A stretch of 64,000 nucleotides of DNA from Rhizobacter sp. OV335 (GTDB lineage Bacteria > Pseudomonadota > Gammaproteobacteria > Burkholderiales > Burkholderiaceae_C): NCBI RefSeq assembly GCF_900142965.1, contig NZ_FRCQ01000010.1:124001-188000 (forward strand), read 5' to 3'. The position numbers and the translations under genes are program-made. Of the stretch, positions 51,801 through 58,906 are shown piece by piece; the first letter of the stretch is position 1; each line of letters starts with the position of its first letter. A model generated the notes under the pieces. The model was not told the DNA's origin. It saw only the letters and a list, made by a program, of their open reading frames with translations, and did no database searches.

Positions 51801-53833
51801 CCACCAGCGTCGACTATGCGCAGCGCACGCGACTGGCGGCCGGCAAGACTTCGACGCTGGGCGTGCCGGCCGCGTTGCGCGACGGCACGGTCCACAAGCC
51901 GGGCGTGCCGCTCGACGTGGTGCCGAAGGGGGTCGGCACCTTCGCCAACCGGCTGCAGGCCGATTCGATGCCGCAGCACGTGCCGATGACCAAGGCCGCC
52001 GGCATGAAGGACGTCGTGAAGGGCCGCGCGCCGGCGAGCCGCATCCCGGTGATCACCGAGCCGGCGGTGTTGGACGCCGAGATGCGCAAGCGCATCGACC
52101 AGTCGGTGCGCGACTACACGGTGGAGTCGCAGTTCTTCCACTACCCGCTGCGCTGGCCGGTCACCGGCGAGCCGCAGTACCTGAACATCGTGCCGGGCGT
52201 GCAGGTGCCGTACAACGTGCTGAACAAGCCCGGCAACGTGAAGGGCGAGAAGCGCGAGCGGGTCGATCCGATCGAGGCGCTGTACGCCAACATCGGCTGC
52301 GCGCGTGCCGAGAAGTTCCCGGCCGAGCTGCTGCGCGCGGTGGTCACCGAGGCCGTCTACAAGCCGGGGACCGGTGGGGCCGAGCCGAGCGGCGAGCTCC
52401 ACGCGGGCGGCAGCAAGGGCGTGCTGACCGAGATCTTCTCGGCCTCGGGCTCGGACAAGGTGGCCGCGCAATTCAACCTGCCGATCTCCGGCTTCGGCGC
52501 CGCGCCGCGCGACCGCAGCCAGCGGCTCGACCTGGTCGAGGAGACCGGCGTCAACGTCGCGACGATGAGCGACCTCGCGCAGGCCGAGGTGATCCTGATG
52601 CCGGGCGGCGTGTTCACCGTCAAGCACGTGGATTCGAATGCCGGCAAGCCGCCGCGCGCCGGCGGCGAGGCGACGCCGCAGGACATCGGCCAGGTGGTCT
52701 ACATGGAGCAGCAGGACACCTACCTGCTGGAGAAGGCCTTCGACGAGCACCTGCCGTACCTGCGCGACGGCACCGGCATGGCGCCGAAGGACGGCACGCT
52801 GATGATCCACCCCGAGACCGGGCAGTTCATGCGCTTCACCGAAACACCGGGCAGCGCCGACAAGCTGTACGACCCGGCGACCGGCAAGTTCGCGGCCTTC
52901 GATCCGGCGCATCCGCCGGCGCGCGGGGGCTTCAAGTTCGTCGACGCGACGCGGAACTACTTCCTCGGCAAGCCGCTGGAGTTCGACAGCACGCCGGACC
53001 TGCAGGCGCTGTGGCGCCATCCGTACACCGGCGACAGCGCCAAGCGCAGCACCAAGGACGCGATCCACGCGGCCATCCTGCGCGGTGCCGACAGCGACCC
53101 GATCGTCAACCATCTCGACGAGGCGACGAAGAACCTGCACCACGAGCATTTCCGCAAGAAGGGCGGCTTCTACGACACCCGCCTGAACGGCGCGGGCGTG
53201 CGGGAGTACATCAACCCGCGCGCACAGGCCGAAGCCGCGGCCACCGCGAAGACCAGGCAGGACGCGGGCGAGGTCGTGAAGGAGAACCTGGGCGCCAAGC
53301 TCTACGACACGCCGCAGACGCCGCTGCAGACCGAGATGCTGGCCTGGGCCACGGCCAGCATGCTGCGCACGCCGATCCAGCTGGTGCCGGTGGGCGAGGA
53401 TTCGGGCGTGCCGGCGGACGGGCTGAACATCAACGAGACCTATGACAAGGTCGACTTGCTGAAGCACCCGTTGGAGAAGAAGCCGGACCCAGCGGTGGTG
53501 ATCGGCGTCGGCAAGGACGGCTACTACGCGATGCGCAACCAGAACGGCAAGTTCGTGCCGACGCACCGCATCTCCGGGCGCAGCGAAGGCCGCACGGCCG
53601 AGAATTTCATGCAGGCCTACCTGCGCGCCGGGCCCCTGGACAAGGCCGACTACGCCGAGCTGCCGGCCGGCGAGGGCGAGGACAAGCCCAGCTACGTGCC
53701 GGGCAACCGGGCCGCGAGCTCGGGCCGCGCGCTGTACGACAAGCTGGGCAGCTTCGCCGCCACCAACTACATCGTGCTGCAGCAGGCGCTGGTCGCGCGC
53801 CGGGACGAGGCGCAGGGCCGGGCCGATGCCTGA
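48803..53833 (+). CDS. very large effector-like protein with weak ADP-ribosyltransferase-like motifs
   Basis: The 1676-residue protein starts at ATG 48803 with AAGGAGT upstream. I do not recognise the full-length family. Residues 1-95 are Ser/Pro/Thr/Arg rich and disordered, with no signal peptide. A CPGC pair sits at 268-271, and the middle is largely helical (about 520-900). Around 1160-1270, three pieces resemble an ADP-ribosyltransferase core: a candidate first strand (VYKPG near 1186, with Lys where Arg is usual; Arg1168 is an alternative), FSASGSDKVAAQF at 1212 like the STS motif, and QAEVILMPGGVFTV at 1260 like the Q/E-x-E loop. Codon use is like the core genome. Size, disordered N-terminus and isolation suggest a secreted effector or toxin; that is inference. 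Confidence 0.55.
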   Translation: MSFPSLPDKLSKRPADPLSPPALTHAKQPSLGSHDGHDGISKPTSPLEGKVDTRRVSKADRTRRTHRTEAASLASSRATSAEREPPTPFEIARANYGTSLANLKALPGAFYAPSASAGLALNGLNDHDGVLIVPAKDGQSMVAERFAVVKQNIGGEDRYFIKGHGDFAVPFEDFRRVLDEVNARTDAQTTEHLKDLKKELQTALGTKPWEDPLLETPLRSEVLALSAKSDLSFRRDDKESDDVLVPKPLNPTPFPKKVSWANSENALCPGCGPVLKNGTRLYQLDWNRVENRLMGFKNNNGGVERPDSIMADTVAGHKAPVLVDGPVMFELSGIKRWQLIGPANEQSGARGGAVSRAGTAAGQLLKSATGHGDNAIAQGTADQLDTVMHKLRPGAKIRITTEDGAVHDLMLTDKGMSLSLAKTTAGPGGGDHKGALGVGMDLDSIGNRKDAEDGPTDLRRVQADVNVYSYQGHYTGRHGTPDGLPDPQLVLSTGEPLKAGPLVNQTNDAYGVAQAFGRLALYKPNLAGPGGGARARLVNVLMLALAKFGTTALSAMADEAMRGKDGVHIDGATRFSGVGSGKASIGTLAGSTALIVLAQELATALKEAILPAIPEGWQHPSSDVARNALTLVGTALEEMARLEINLGVQKLLGLREGTGWDHATLAISSGLKAVLETVRDNIGGPEARPYAHMIIDGAESLQYMMLRVTGMVMSEPPGEAGRLTNFNEAARTRVNLRLYDQVLAPVFAQLLNSQGILGENANPFDHQIARERMIERFGSQLKTALTALMDGDTGPLQAMVKDKGIVATVRANLEQVLLGGRDKADTEFFSNTDQKREHLKQMLNRVDLMAGSLDATIALVGSMIEPLHAWFSGTPDTPAALEAGIPANRVARAIQMQDLSDDGTVARRDEREQHLQATRDAQGARILGAQTHAAGTAVLSAGAKPPTTNSLDEASPAQRRFVQAQSTQLQGRHNALAEADGSLDLSGKQGGPLRAMLPQPTSVDYAQRTRLAAGKTSTLGVPAALRDGTVHKPGVPLDVVPKGVGTFANRLQADSMPQHVPMTKAAGMKDVVKGRAPASRIPVITEPAVLDAEMRKRIDQSVRDYTVESQFFHYPLRWPVTGEPQYLNIVPGVQVPYNVLNKPGNVKGEKRERVDPIEALYANIGCARAEKFPAELLRAVVTEAVYKPGTGGAEPSGELHAGGSKGVLTEIFSASGSDKVAAQFNLPISGFGAAPRDRSQRLDLVEETGVNVATMSDLAQAEVILMPGGVFTVKHVDSNAGKPPRAGGEATPQDIGQVVYMEQQDTYLLEKAFDEHLPYLRDGTGMAPKDGTLMIHPETGQFMRFTETPGSADKLYDPATGKFAAFDPAHPPARGGFKFVDATRNYFLGKPLEFDSTPDLQALWRHPYTGDSAKRSTKDAIHAAILRGADSDPIVNHLDEATKNLHHEHFRKKGGFYDTRLNGAGVREYINPRAQAEAAATAKTRQDAGEVVKENLGAKLYDTPQTPLQTEMLAWATASMLRTPIQLVPVGEDSGVPADGLNINETYDKVDLLKHPLEKKPDPAVVIGVGKDGYYAMRNQNGKFVPTHRISGRSEGRTAENFMQAYLRAGPLDKADYAELPAGEGEDKPSYVPGNRAASSGRALYDKLGSFAATNYIVLQQALVARRDEAQGRADA

Positions 53834-53837
53834 CGAA

Positions 53838-54743
53838 TCAGGCGAGCCGCGCGATCTCCGCGTGCACCCGCTCGAGCAGGCCTTCGCGATCGACCGCGGT
53901 CGCAAGCTCGAAGCGGGGGCCGTGACCATCGGCGTCGGGCCGCAGCCGGCCTTCGTCGGGGCCGGGCGCGCGCTCGACATCGGCGTGTAACTGCCGGCAG
54001 TCGAACAGCTGCGGCGCGAGCGCGAACGCCACCGGGCAGGCGTCGTGCAGCAGCGGGTCCTCGAAGGCGTAGGCCGCGAGCATCGCGTGCGCCGCGCGGC
54101 CGGCGCGCGTGCGCAGGCGGCCGAGCGACGCGATCCAGTCGGCGCTCATCGCGGCCTGCGACGTGACGTCGAGCCCGAACAGCGTCAGCGCGGCGCCGGC
54201 GTTCAGCACCACGCTCGCGGCCGTCGCATCGGCATGGAAGTTGAACTCGGCCGCCGGCGTCACGTTGCCGGGGCAGAACGCCGCGCCGCCCATCACCAGC
54301 AGCGCCTTCGCGCGCCGCAGCAACCCGGGCTCGCGGATCTCGACCATCGCGAGGTTGGTCAGCGGGCCGATCGCGATCAGCGTCAGCGTGCCGATGGGCT
54401 CGTCGCGCAGCGTCCTCGCGAGGAAATCGACCGCGTGCTCCTGGCGTGGCGCGGGGCCGGCGGCGAACGCGATGCCGCCGAGACCGTCCTCGCCATGGAC
54501 GAGGTTGGTCCGTGCCTCGGGCAGCGCGAGCGGCCGCGCGCAGCCGGCATGCACCGGCACGTCGCCGCGCCCGGCCAGTTCCAGCAGCGCGCAGGCATTT
54601 GCCGTGGTCGTGTGCACCGGCCGGTTGCCGGCGACGCAGCTGACGCCCAGCAGGTCCAGCTGCGGCGAGGCCGCGGCCATCAGCAGCGCGAGTGCGTCGT
54701 CGATGCCGGGGTCGCAATCGAGCAGGATCTTCGTCGGGTCCAT
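53838..54743 (-). CDS. ribonucleoside hydrolase (IU-NH family)
   Basis: The 301-residue protein has the nucleoside hydrolase calcium site LLDCDPGIDDALALL at residues 7-21, GNRPVHTTTANA, GPLTNLAM, VMGGAAFCPGNVTPAAEFNFHADATAA, and a C-terminal DPLLHDACPVAF carrying the active-site His/Asp. It cleaves the N-glycosidic bond of nucleosides to free base and ribose. The ATG at 54743 has only a weak ribosome site, 11 bases after pfkB. It is the last gene of the BMP-ABC transporter operon, so it probably acts on the imported nucleoside. It converges on the 1676-residue gene, four bases away. Confidence 0.93.
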   Translation of the reverse strand: MDPTKILLDCDPGIDDALALLMAAASPQLDLLGVSCVAGNRPVHTTTANACALLELAGRGDVPVHAGCARPLALPEARTNLVHGEDGLGGIAFAAGPAPRQEHAVDFLARTLRDEPIGTLTLIAIGPLTNLAMVEIREPGLLRRAKALLVMGGAAFCPGNVTPAAEFNFHADATAASVVLNAGAALTLFGLDVTSQAAMSADWIASLGRLRTRAGRAAHAMLAAYAFEDPLLHDACPVAFALAPQLFDCRQLHADVERAPGPDEGRLRPDADGHGPRFELATAVDREGLLERVHAEIARLA

Positions 54744-54754
54744 GTTCGTCGGAC

Positions 54755-55738
54755 TCAACACGGGCAGTCCTCGTCGGTCACGTCGGCCGGCGCCGCAGCC
54801 GCCGCGCCGAGCATCGTCGCCATGTTCTGCGGTGTCGCCAACCCCGAGCGGGCACCGACGGCCTGCACCGTGCGGCTGGCCGCCGCGCACGCGAAGGCGA
54901 GGCAGGTGGCCAGGCTGCGCCAGCGCCGCCGCGCGACCAGGAAGGCCGCATTGAAACTGTCGCCGGCGCCGGTGGTGTCGATCACGCGCACCGGCCAGGC
55001 CGGCTGCACCGCCCAGTCGTCGGCGCTCGCCGCGATCGCGCCGCGCGCGCCCAGGCTCACGACGATCACGCGCGGCCCGCCGGCCGCCAGCATGTCGCCC
55101 AGCGCCTCGCGCGACGGGATGCGCCCGCTCGCCGACAGGAACCCCGATTCGTTGAAGAACGCCACGTCGCTGCCGGCCAGCAGCGCGGCCAGCGTCACCG
55201 GGTCGCCGGCCACCTCGCGCTCGACGTCGATCGCCACCCGCGTGCCGACCGCGCGCGCCGCCGTGCTGAGCCGCGCGAAGGCCTCGGCGTCGTACGGCAT
55301 CGTGTAGACGCAGCGGCTGTCGGCCAGCGCGTCGATGAAGCCGGGGCGCTGCTCGGGCGAGGCCTCCCGGCGCCGCTTCATCGGCACGTAGACGATCGCC
55401 CGCTCGCCGCCACCGCTGACGAACACCGTCGTCATCGCCGACGCGGTGTCGCGGCGCTGCGCGAGGTGCGCGGTCGACACGCCGTGCAGCTGGAAATCGT
55501 CGATCAGCAGTTGCGCATGCGGATCGTCGCCGACCTCGCCGAACACCGCGCTGCGCCAGCCGAGCCGGCTCGCGGCGCAGGCCACGTTCGATTCGGTGCC
55601 GCCGGCGTAGACGCCGAGCGCCCGCCCGAGCGCCTTGTCGTCCCAGCGCGGCAGGCGGCGCGCGCCGATCACCAGGTCGACGCACGGGTTGCCGACGGCG
55701 AGCAGGTCGATGCCGCGCGAGGCGGGCGCTTTCTTCAT
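54755..55738 (-). CDS. PfkB family carbohydrate/nucleoside kinase
   Basis: The 327-residue protein has both PfkB signatures: GGTESNVACAASRLG near residue 46 and DTTGAGDSFNAAFLVARR near 255, with the catalytic Asp in GAGD. VGNPCVDLVIGARRLP is the usual N-terminus of the ribokinase group. In this operon it would phosphorylate the ribose freed by the nucleoside hydrolase, or a nucleoside directly. Its ATG overlaps the stop of the ADP-ribosylglycohydrolase gene by four bases. Confidence 0.9.
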   Translation of the reverse strand: MKKAPASRGIDLLAVGNPCVDLVIGARRLPRWDDKALGRALGVYAGGTESNVACAASRLGWRSAVFGEVGDDPHAQLLIDDFQLHGVSTAHLAQRRDTASAMTTVFVSGGGERAIVYVPMKRRREASPEQRPGFIDALADSRCVYTMPYDAEAFARLSTAARAVGTRVAIDVEREVAGDPVTLAALLAGSDVAFFNESGFLSASGRIPSREALGDMLAAGGPRVIVVSLGARGAIAASADDWAVQPAWPVRVIDTTGAGDSFNAAFLVARRRWRSLATCLAFACAAASRTVQAVGARSGLATPQNMATMLGAAAAAPADVTDEDCPC

Positions 55739-56802
55739 GGGCCCACCGGCCCGCCGGCGATGCGCGCTAGGCCGGCGGCCAGCGCATCGAGCTCGTAGTC
55801 GCCGTCATTGGCGGCGCGGAACTCGCCGTACAGCGGCTGCACCAGCGCGTCGCGGCCGTGCATCGCGCCGGCGATCGCGCCGGCCATCGTCGCGATCGAA
55901 TCGGTGTCGTTGCCGATCGACGCGCACAGCGAGATGGTGCGCAGCGGGTCGGCGTTGGCATAGGCCAGCACGCCGATCGCGGCCGCCACCGATTCGGCGG
56001 CCAGCACCGAGTTGCCGACCTGCTGCTCGGTCTCGACCATGAACGCGCGGTCGTCGCCGGCCGCGCGCGCCTGGTCGGCGATGTTCAGCGCCATCATCAA
56101 GCGCGTCGCGAAGCGCGGGCCGGGCACCCGGCGTGCGCGCTGCGCGGCGATCTCCTCGCCGATGCGCGCGCCGTCGATGCAGGCCTGCAGCACCGCGTCG
56201 AGCGAGCACGGCAGCAGCGCCTGCGCGACGCCCGCGGCGATGGCGCAGGCCGACGAGACCGCGACATCGGTGTCGTGCGACGGCAGGCAGGTCACGAAGG
56301 CCAGCTCGCAGGCGGCGCGCAGGTCGCCCGGGTGCACCAGCCCGCAGGGCGCGACGCGCATCGCCGCGCCGTTGGTGTTGCCGACCGTGCTCATCTTGCG
56401 CGACGAGCTGCCGATCACGCCGACGCGCGAGACGTCGTCACCGTTCTGCAGCGCCTTCACGATGTTCGCGGTGCTCGGTCCCATGAAGCCGGCCTTCGGG
56501 CTGGTGGCGGCCCAGTCGAGCAGGCAGGCGACCCAGCCGTCGTGGTCGAGCCGGCCTTCGGCGCGCAGCAGTGCACGCGCGAGGTAATACATCTGGCTGG
56601 CGTCGTCGGTGACCTCGGCGCGCCGGCCGCCGTTGGCGCCGGCGAAGGTGTCGGGCGGCGGATCGCCGAAATGCCGCACCAGGCCGTCGTGCGCGGTGGC
56701 GATCTCGGCGATGGTCCATTGTTCGGTCTGGGCTCCGAGGGCGTCGCCCATGCCTGCGAGGCACAGCGAGCCCAGGATGCGCTCGTGCAGCGCGTGGGTC
56801 AT
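55735..56802 (-). CDS. ADP-ribosylglycohydrolase (DraG/ARH family)
   Basis: The 355-residue protein has the two metal-binding blocks of the DraG/ARH family: GSLCLAGMGDALGAQTE with EVTDDASQM near the N-terminus, and ISLCASIGNDTDSIATMAGAIAGAMHG near the C-terminus, whose Asp residues hold two magnesium ions. Family members remove ADP-ribose from proteins or split related N- and O-ribosyl bonds; many in sugar operons act on small ribosyl compounds. Four-base overlaps with the permease gene upstream and pfkB downstream tie it to nucleoside use. An antidote role against the ADP-ribosyltransferase-like protein two genes away is possible but less likely. Confidence 0.92.
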   Translation of the reverse strand: MTHALHERILGSLCLAGMGDALGAQTEQWTIAEIATAHDGLVRHFGDPPPDTFAGANGGRRAEVTDDASQMYYLARALLRAEGRLDHDGWVACLLDWAATSPKAGFMGPSTANIVKALQNGDDVSRVGVIGSSSRKMSTVGNTNGAAMRVAPCGLVHPGDLRAACELAFVTCLPSHDTDVAVSSACAIAAGVAQALLPCSLDAVLQACIDGARIGEEIAAQRARRVPGPRFATRLMMALNIADQARAAGDDRAFMVETEQQVGNSVLAAESVAAAIGVLAYANADPLRTISLCASIGNDTDSIATMAGAIAGAMHGRDALVQPLYGEFRAANDGDYELDALAAGLARIAGGPVGP

Positions 56803-57833
56803 GTGGTGGTTACTCCCTGCGGCGCGGCCGGCGGGGTGGCGCGCCATTGATGAAGCGACGCCGCGGCGAGGCGGCGTTGCGCGGCAGTGCGCCGCTGGCT
56901 GAACACCACCAGCGCGACGATCGTGACGAGCGGCGGCACCATGTAGACCACCTGGCTCGGAATGTCGAACAGCGAGAGCTGCGTCGCGAGCACCGACGAC
57001 GCGCCGAACAGCAGCGCGGCCAGCACGGTGCCGAGCGGGCGGCGCCCGCCCATGAAGACGGCGGCCAGCGCGAGGAAGCCGCGCCCGGCCGACATCTCGG
57101 CCTGGAACAGCGTCAGGTAGCCCATCGACAGGTACAGCCCGCCGAGGCCGGCGAGCACGCCGCTGGCGGCGAGCGCGAGGTACTGCAGCCGTTTCGCGGG
57201 CACGCCGCCGGCACGCGCGGCCACCGGGTTCTCGCCGACCGCGCGCAGCCGCAGCCCGAGCCGCGTGCGGTACAGCGCGAACGACAGCAGCGCGGCGGCA
57301 CCGAACGCGACCCACACCATCAGCGGGTGGCCGCCGCGGCCGTCGCCGTTGAGCAGCGTGTCGAGCGCGGGCCAGCCCTGCAATCCCGGCAGGTGCAGCA
57401 CCGGCTGCACCGAACTCGCGAGCGTGGCGGTGGAGCCCTTGTCGCCTGTCAGCGTGACCATCAGGAACACCGTCAGGCCGGCGGCCAGCAGGTTGATGCC
57501 GATGCCGGCGACGATCAGGTCGGCGCCGAACTCGAGGTGGAACACCGCGAGCAGCAGCGCGCCCAGCACCGCCGCCGCGAGGCCTGCGAGCAGGCCGATG
57601 AGCGGCGCGACCCAGGGCGCGGCGCCGGGCAGCCACTGCAGCGCATACGTCGAGCCGATCACGCCGAAGAACGCGGCCAGCAGCATCAGCCCTTCGAGCG
57701 CGACGTTGACGACGCCGGCCAGCTCGGCGACCAGGCCACCAAGTGCGGCGAGGATGATCGGCGCGGCGGCGCGCAGCAGCGCGGCACCCAGCGTGGCGGC
57801 GACCAGCGCGAAGGAGGTCGACTCGAGGCTCAT
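56799..57833 (-). CDS. ABC transporter permease, nucleoside (BMP) type, second subunit
   Basis: The 344-residue BPD_transp_2 permease has about nine transmembrane helices. The segments GLVAELAGVVNVALEGLMLLAAFFGVIG, GADLIVAGIGINLLAAGLTVFL, and RLGLRLRAVGENPVAARAGGVPAKRLQYLAL are typical; the last holds the ATPase contact loop. It resembles YufQ/NupC-type permeases of purine nucleoside ABC importers. It forms the channel with the other permease. Four-base overlaps join it to the permease gene upstream and the ADP-ribosylglycohydrolase gene downstream. Confidence 0.93.
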   Translation of the reverse strand: MSLESTSFALVAATLGAALLRAAAPIILAALGGLVAELAGVVNVALEGLMLLAAFFGVIGSTYALQWLPGAAPWVAPLIGLLAGLAAAVLGALLLAVFHLEFGADLIVAGIGINLLAAGLTVFLMVTLTGDKGSTATLASSVQPVLHLPGLQGWPALDTLLNGDGRGGHPLMVWVAFGAAALLSFALYRTRLGLRLRAVGENPVAARAGGVPAKRLQYLALAASGVLAGLGGLYLSMGYLTLFQAEMSAGRGFLALAAVFMGGRRPLGTVLAALLFGASSVLATQLSLFDIPSQVVYMVPPLVTIVALVVFSQRRTAAQRRLAAASLHQWRATPPAAPQGVTTT

Positions 57834-58906
57834 CGCGCTGCTTTCCACTTCAGCCACGACGCAGGCAGCAGCCGCTGCGACACCACCAGCAGCACGACGC
57901 AGGCCTGGATCACCAGCACCATCTCGCGCGAGACATCGCTTGCCAGCTCCATCGCCTGCGCGCCGGTCTTCAGGTAGGCGTACAGCAGCGCCGCGAGCGG
58001 CACCGCGCGCGGCTCGTTGCGCGCCAGCAGCGCGACCACCAGGCCTTCGAAGCCGAGGCCGGGGTTCAGGTCGACCGGCAGCCGCTTCAGCAGCCCGTGC
58101 GACAGGTGGAAGCCGGCGAGTCCGGCGAATGCGCCGCCGATCGCCATCGACAGCGCGACCGTGCGCGCCACCGGCACGCCGGTCTGCGCCGCGAAGGCCG
58201 GTGCATCGCCGACCACGCGCAGCTCGTAGCCGAGCGTCGTGCGGGCGAGCAGCCAGGCGGCCAGCGCGGTGGCCAGCGGCACCAGCAGGATCAGCAGCGT
58301 CACGTGCGTGCGCGGCAGCAGCGGCGCGAGCAGCGCGGGCGTCGGCACCGCCGGCGTCGCGATGTAGGCGATGCCGCCATCGTGGAAGGCGTGCGTGACG
58401 ACCGCGCGGAACAGCTGCACCGCGATCAGGTTCAGCATCAGCGTGGTGACGATCTCGCTCGCGCCGAAGCGCGCCTTCAGCACGCCGGCGATGCCGCCCC
58501 ACAGGAAACCGGCCGACAGCGCGGCGATCAGCGCGACCGGAAGGCCCAGCAGCGGAAAGCCGCCGAGCTGCACCCCGACCCAGGTGGCCGCCAGCGCGCC
58601 GAGGAAGAACTGGCCATCGGCGCCGATCGAGAACTGGCGCGCGCGAAAACCGAACAGCACCGCGAGGCCGAGCAGGCTCAGCGTGACCGTGTCCTCGATC
58701 ACGGCGCCGACGCGCGTCAGCCGCATCAGCTGCCAGCCGGTCTCGTCGGACCAGCGCAGCTGCGGCATCGGGCCGGTCAGCAGCGCATGGAACGCGATGC
58801 CCGGCGTGCGGCTGACGAGGCAGGTCAGCGCGAAGCCGACCGCGAGCGCCAGCACGATCGCGAGCCAGGCGGGCGGCCGCTGCAGGCCGTCGGAAGGTGT
58901 CGTCAT
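57830..58906 (-). CDS. ABC transporter permease, nucleoside (BMP) type, first subunit
   Basis: The 358-residue BPD_transp_2 permease has an N-terminal helix at about 13-32 and a cluster of further helices. FGFRARQFSIGADGQFFLGALAATWVG, GASEIVTTLMLNLIAVQLF and LGYELRVVGDAPAFAAQTGVPVARTVALSMAIGGAFAGLAG are the conserved segments of the YufP-like subunit. It pairs with the other permease and the ATPase to import nucleosides or related ribosyl compounds. Its start overlaps the ATPase stop and its stop overlaps the second permease start, by four bases each. Confidence 0.93.
   Translation of the reverse strand: MTTPSDGLQRPPAWLAIVLALAVGFALTCLVSRTPGIAFHALLTGPMPQLRWSDETGWQLMRLTRVGAVIEDTVTLSLLGLAVLFGFRARQFSIGADGQFFLGALAATWVGVQLGGFPLLGLPVALIAALSAGFLWGGIAGVLKARFGASEIVTTLMLNLIAVQLFRAVVTHAFHDGGIAYIATPAVPTPALLAPLLPRTHVTLLILLVPLATALAAWLLARTTLGYELRVVGDAPAFAAQTGVPVARTVALSMAIGGAFAGLAGFHLSHGLLKRLPVDLNPGLGFEGLVVALLARNEPRAVPLAALLYAYLKTGAQAMELASDVSREMVLVIQACVVLLVVSQRLLPASWLKWKAAR

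Noticed and set aside
48620-53980. 1786-codon open frame on the minus strand opposite the large effector-like gene
   Set aside because: Its translation is His/Arg/Val/Leu-rich without domains, as expected for a GC-rich antisense frame. The plus strand has a good ribosome site and a protein of normal composition.
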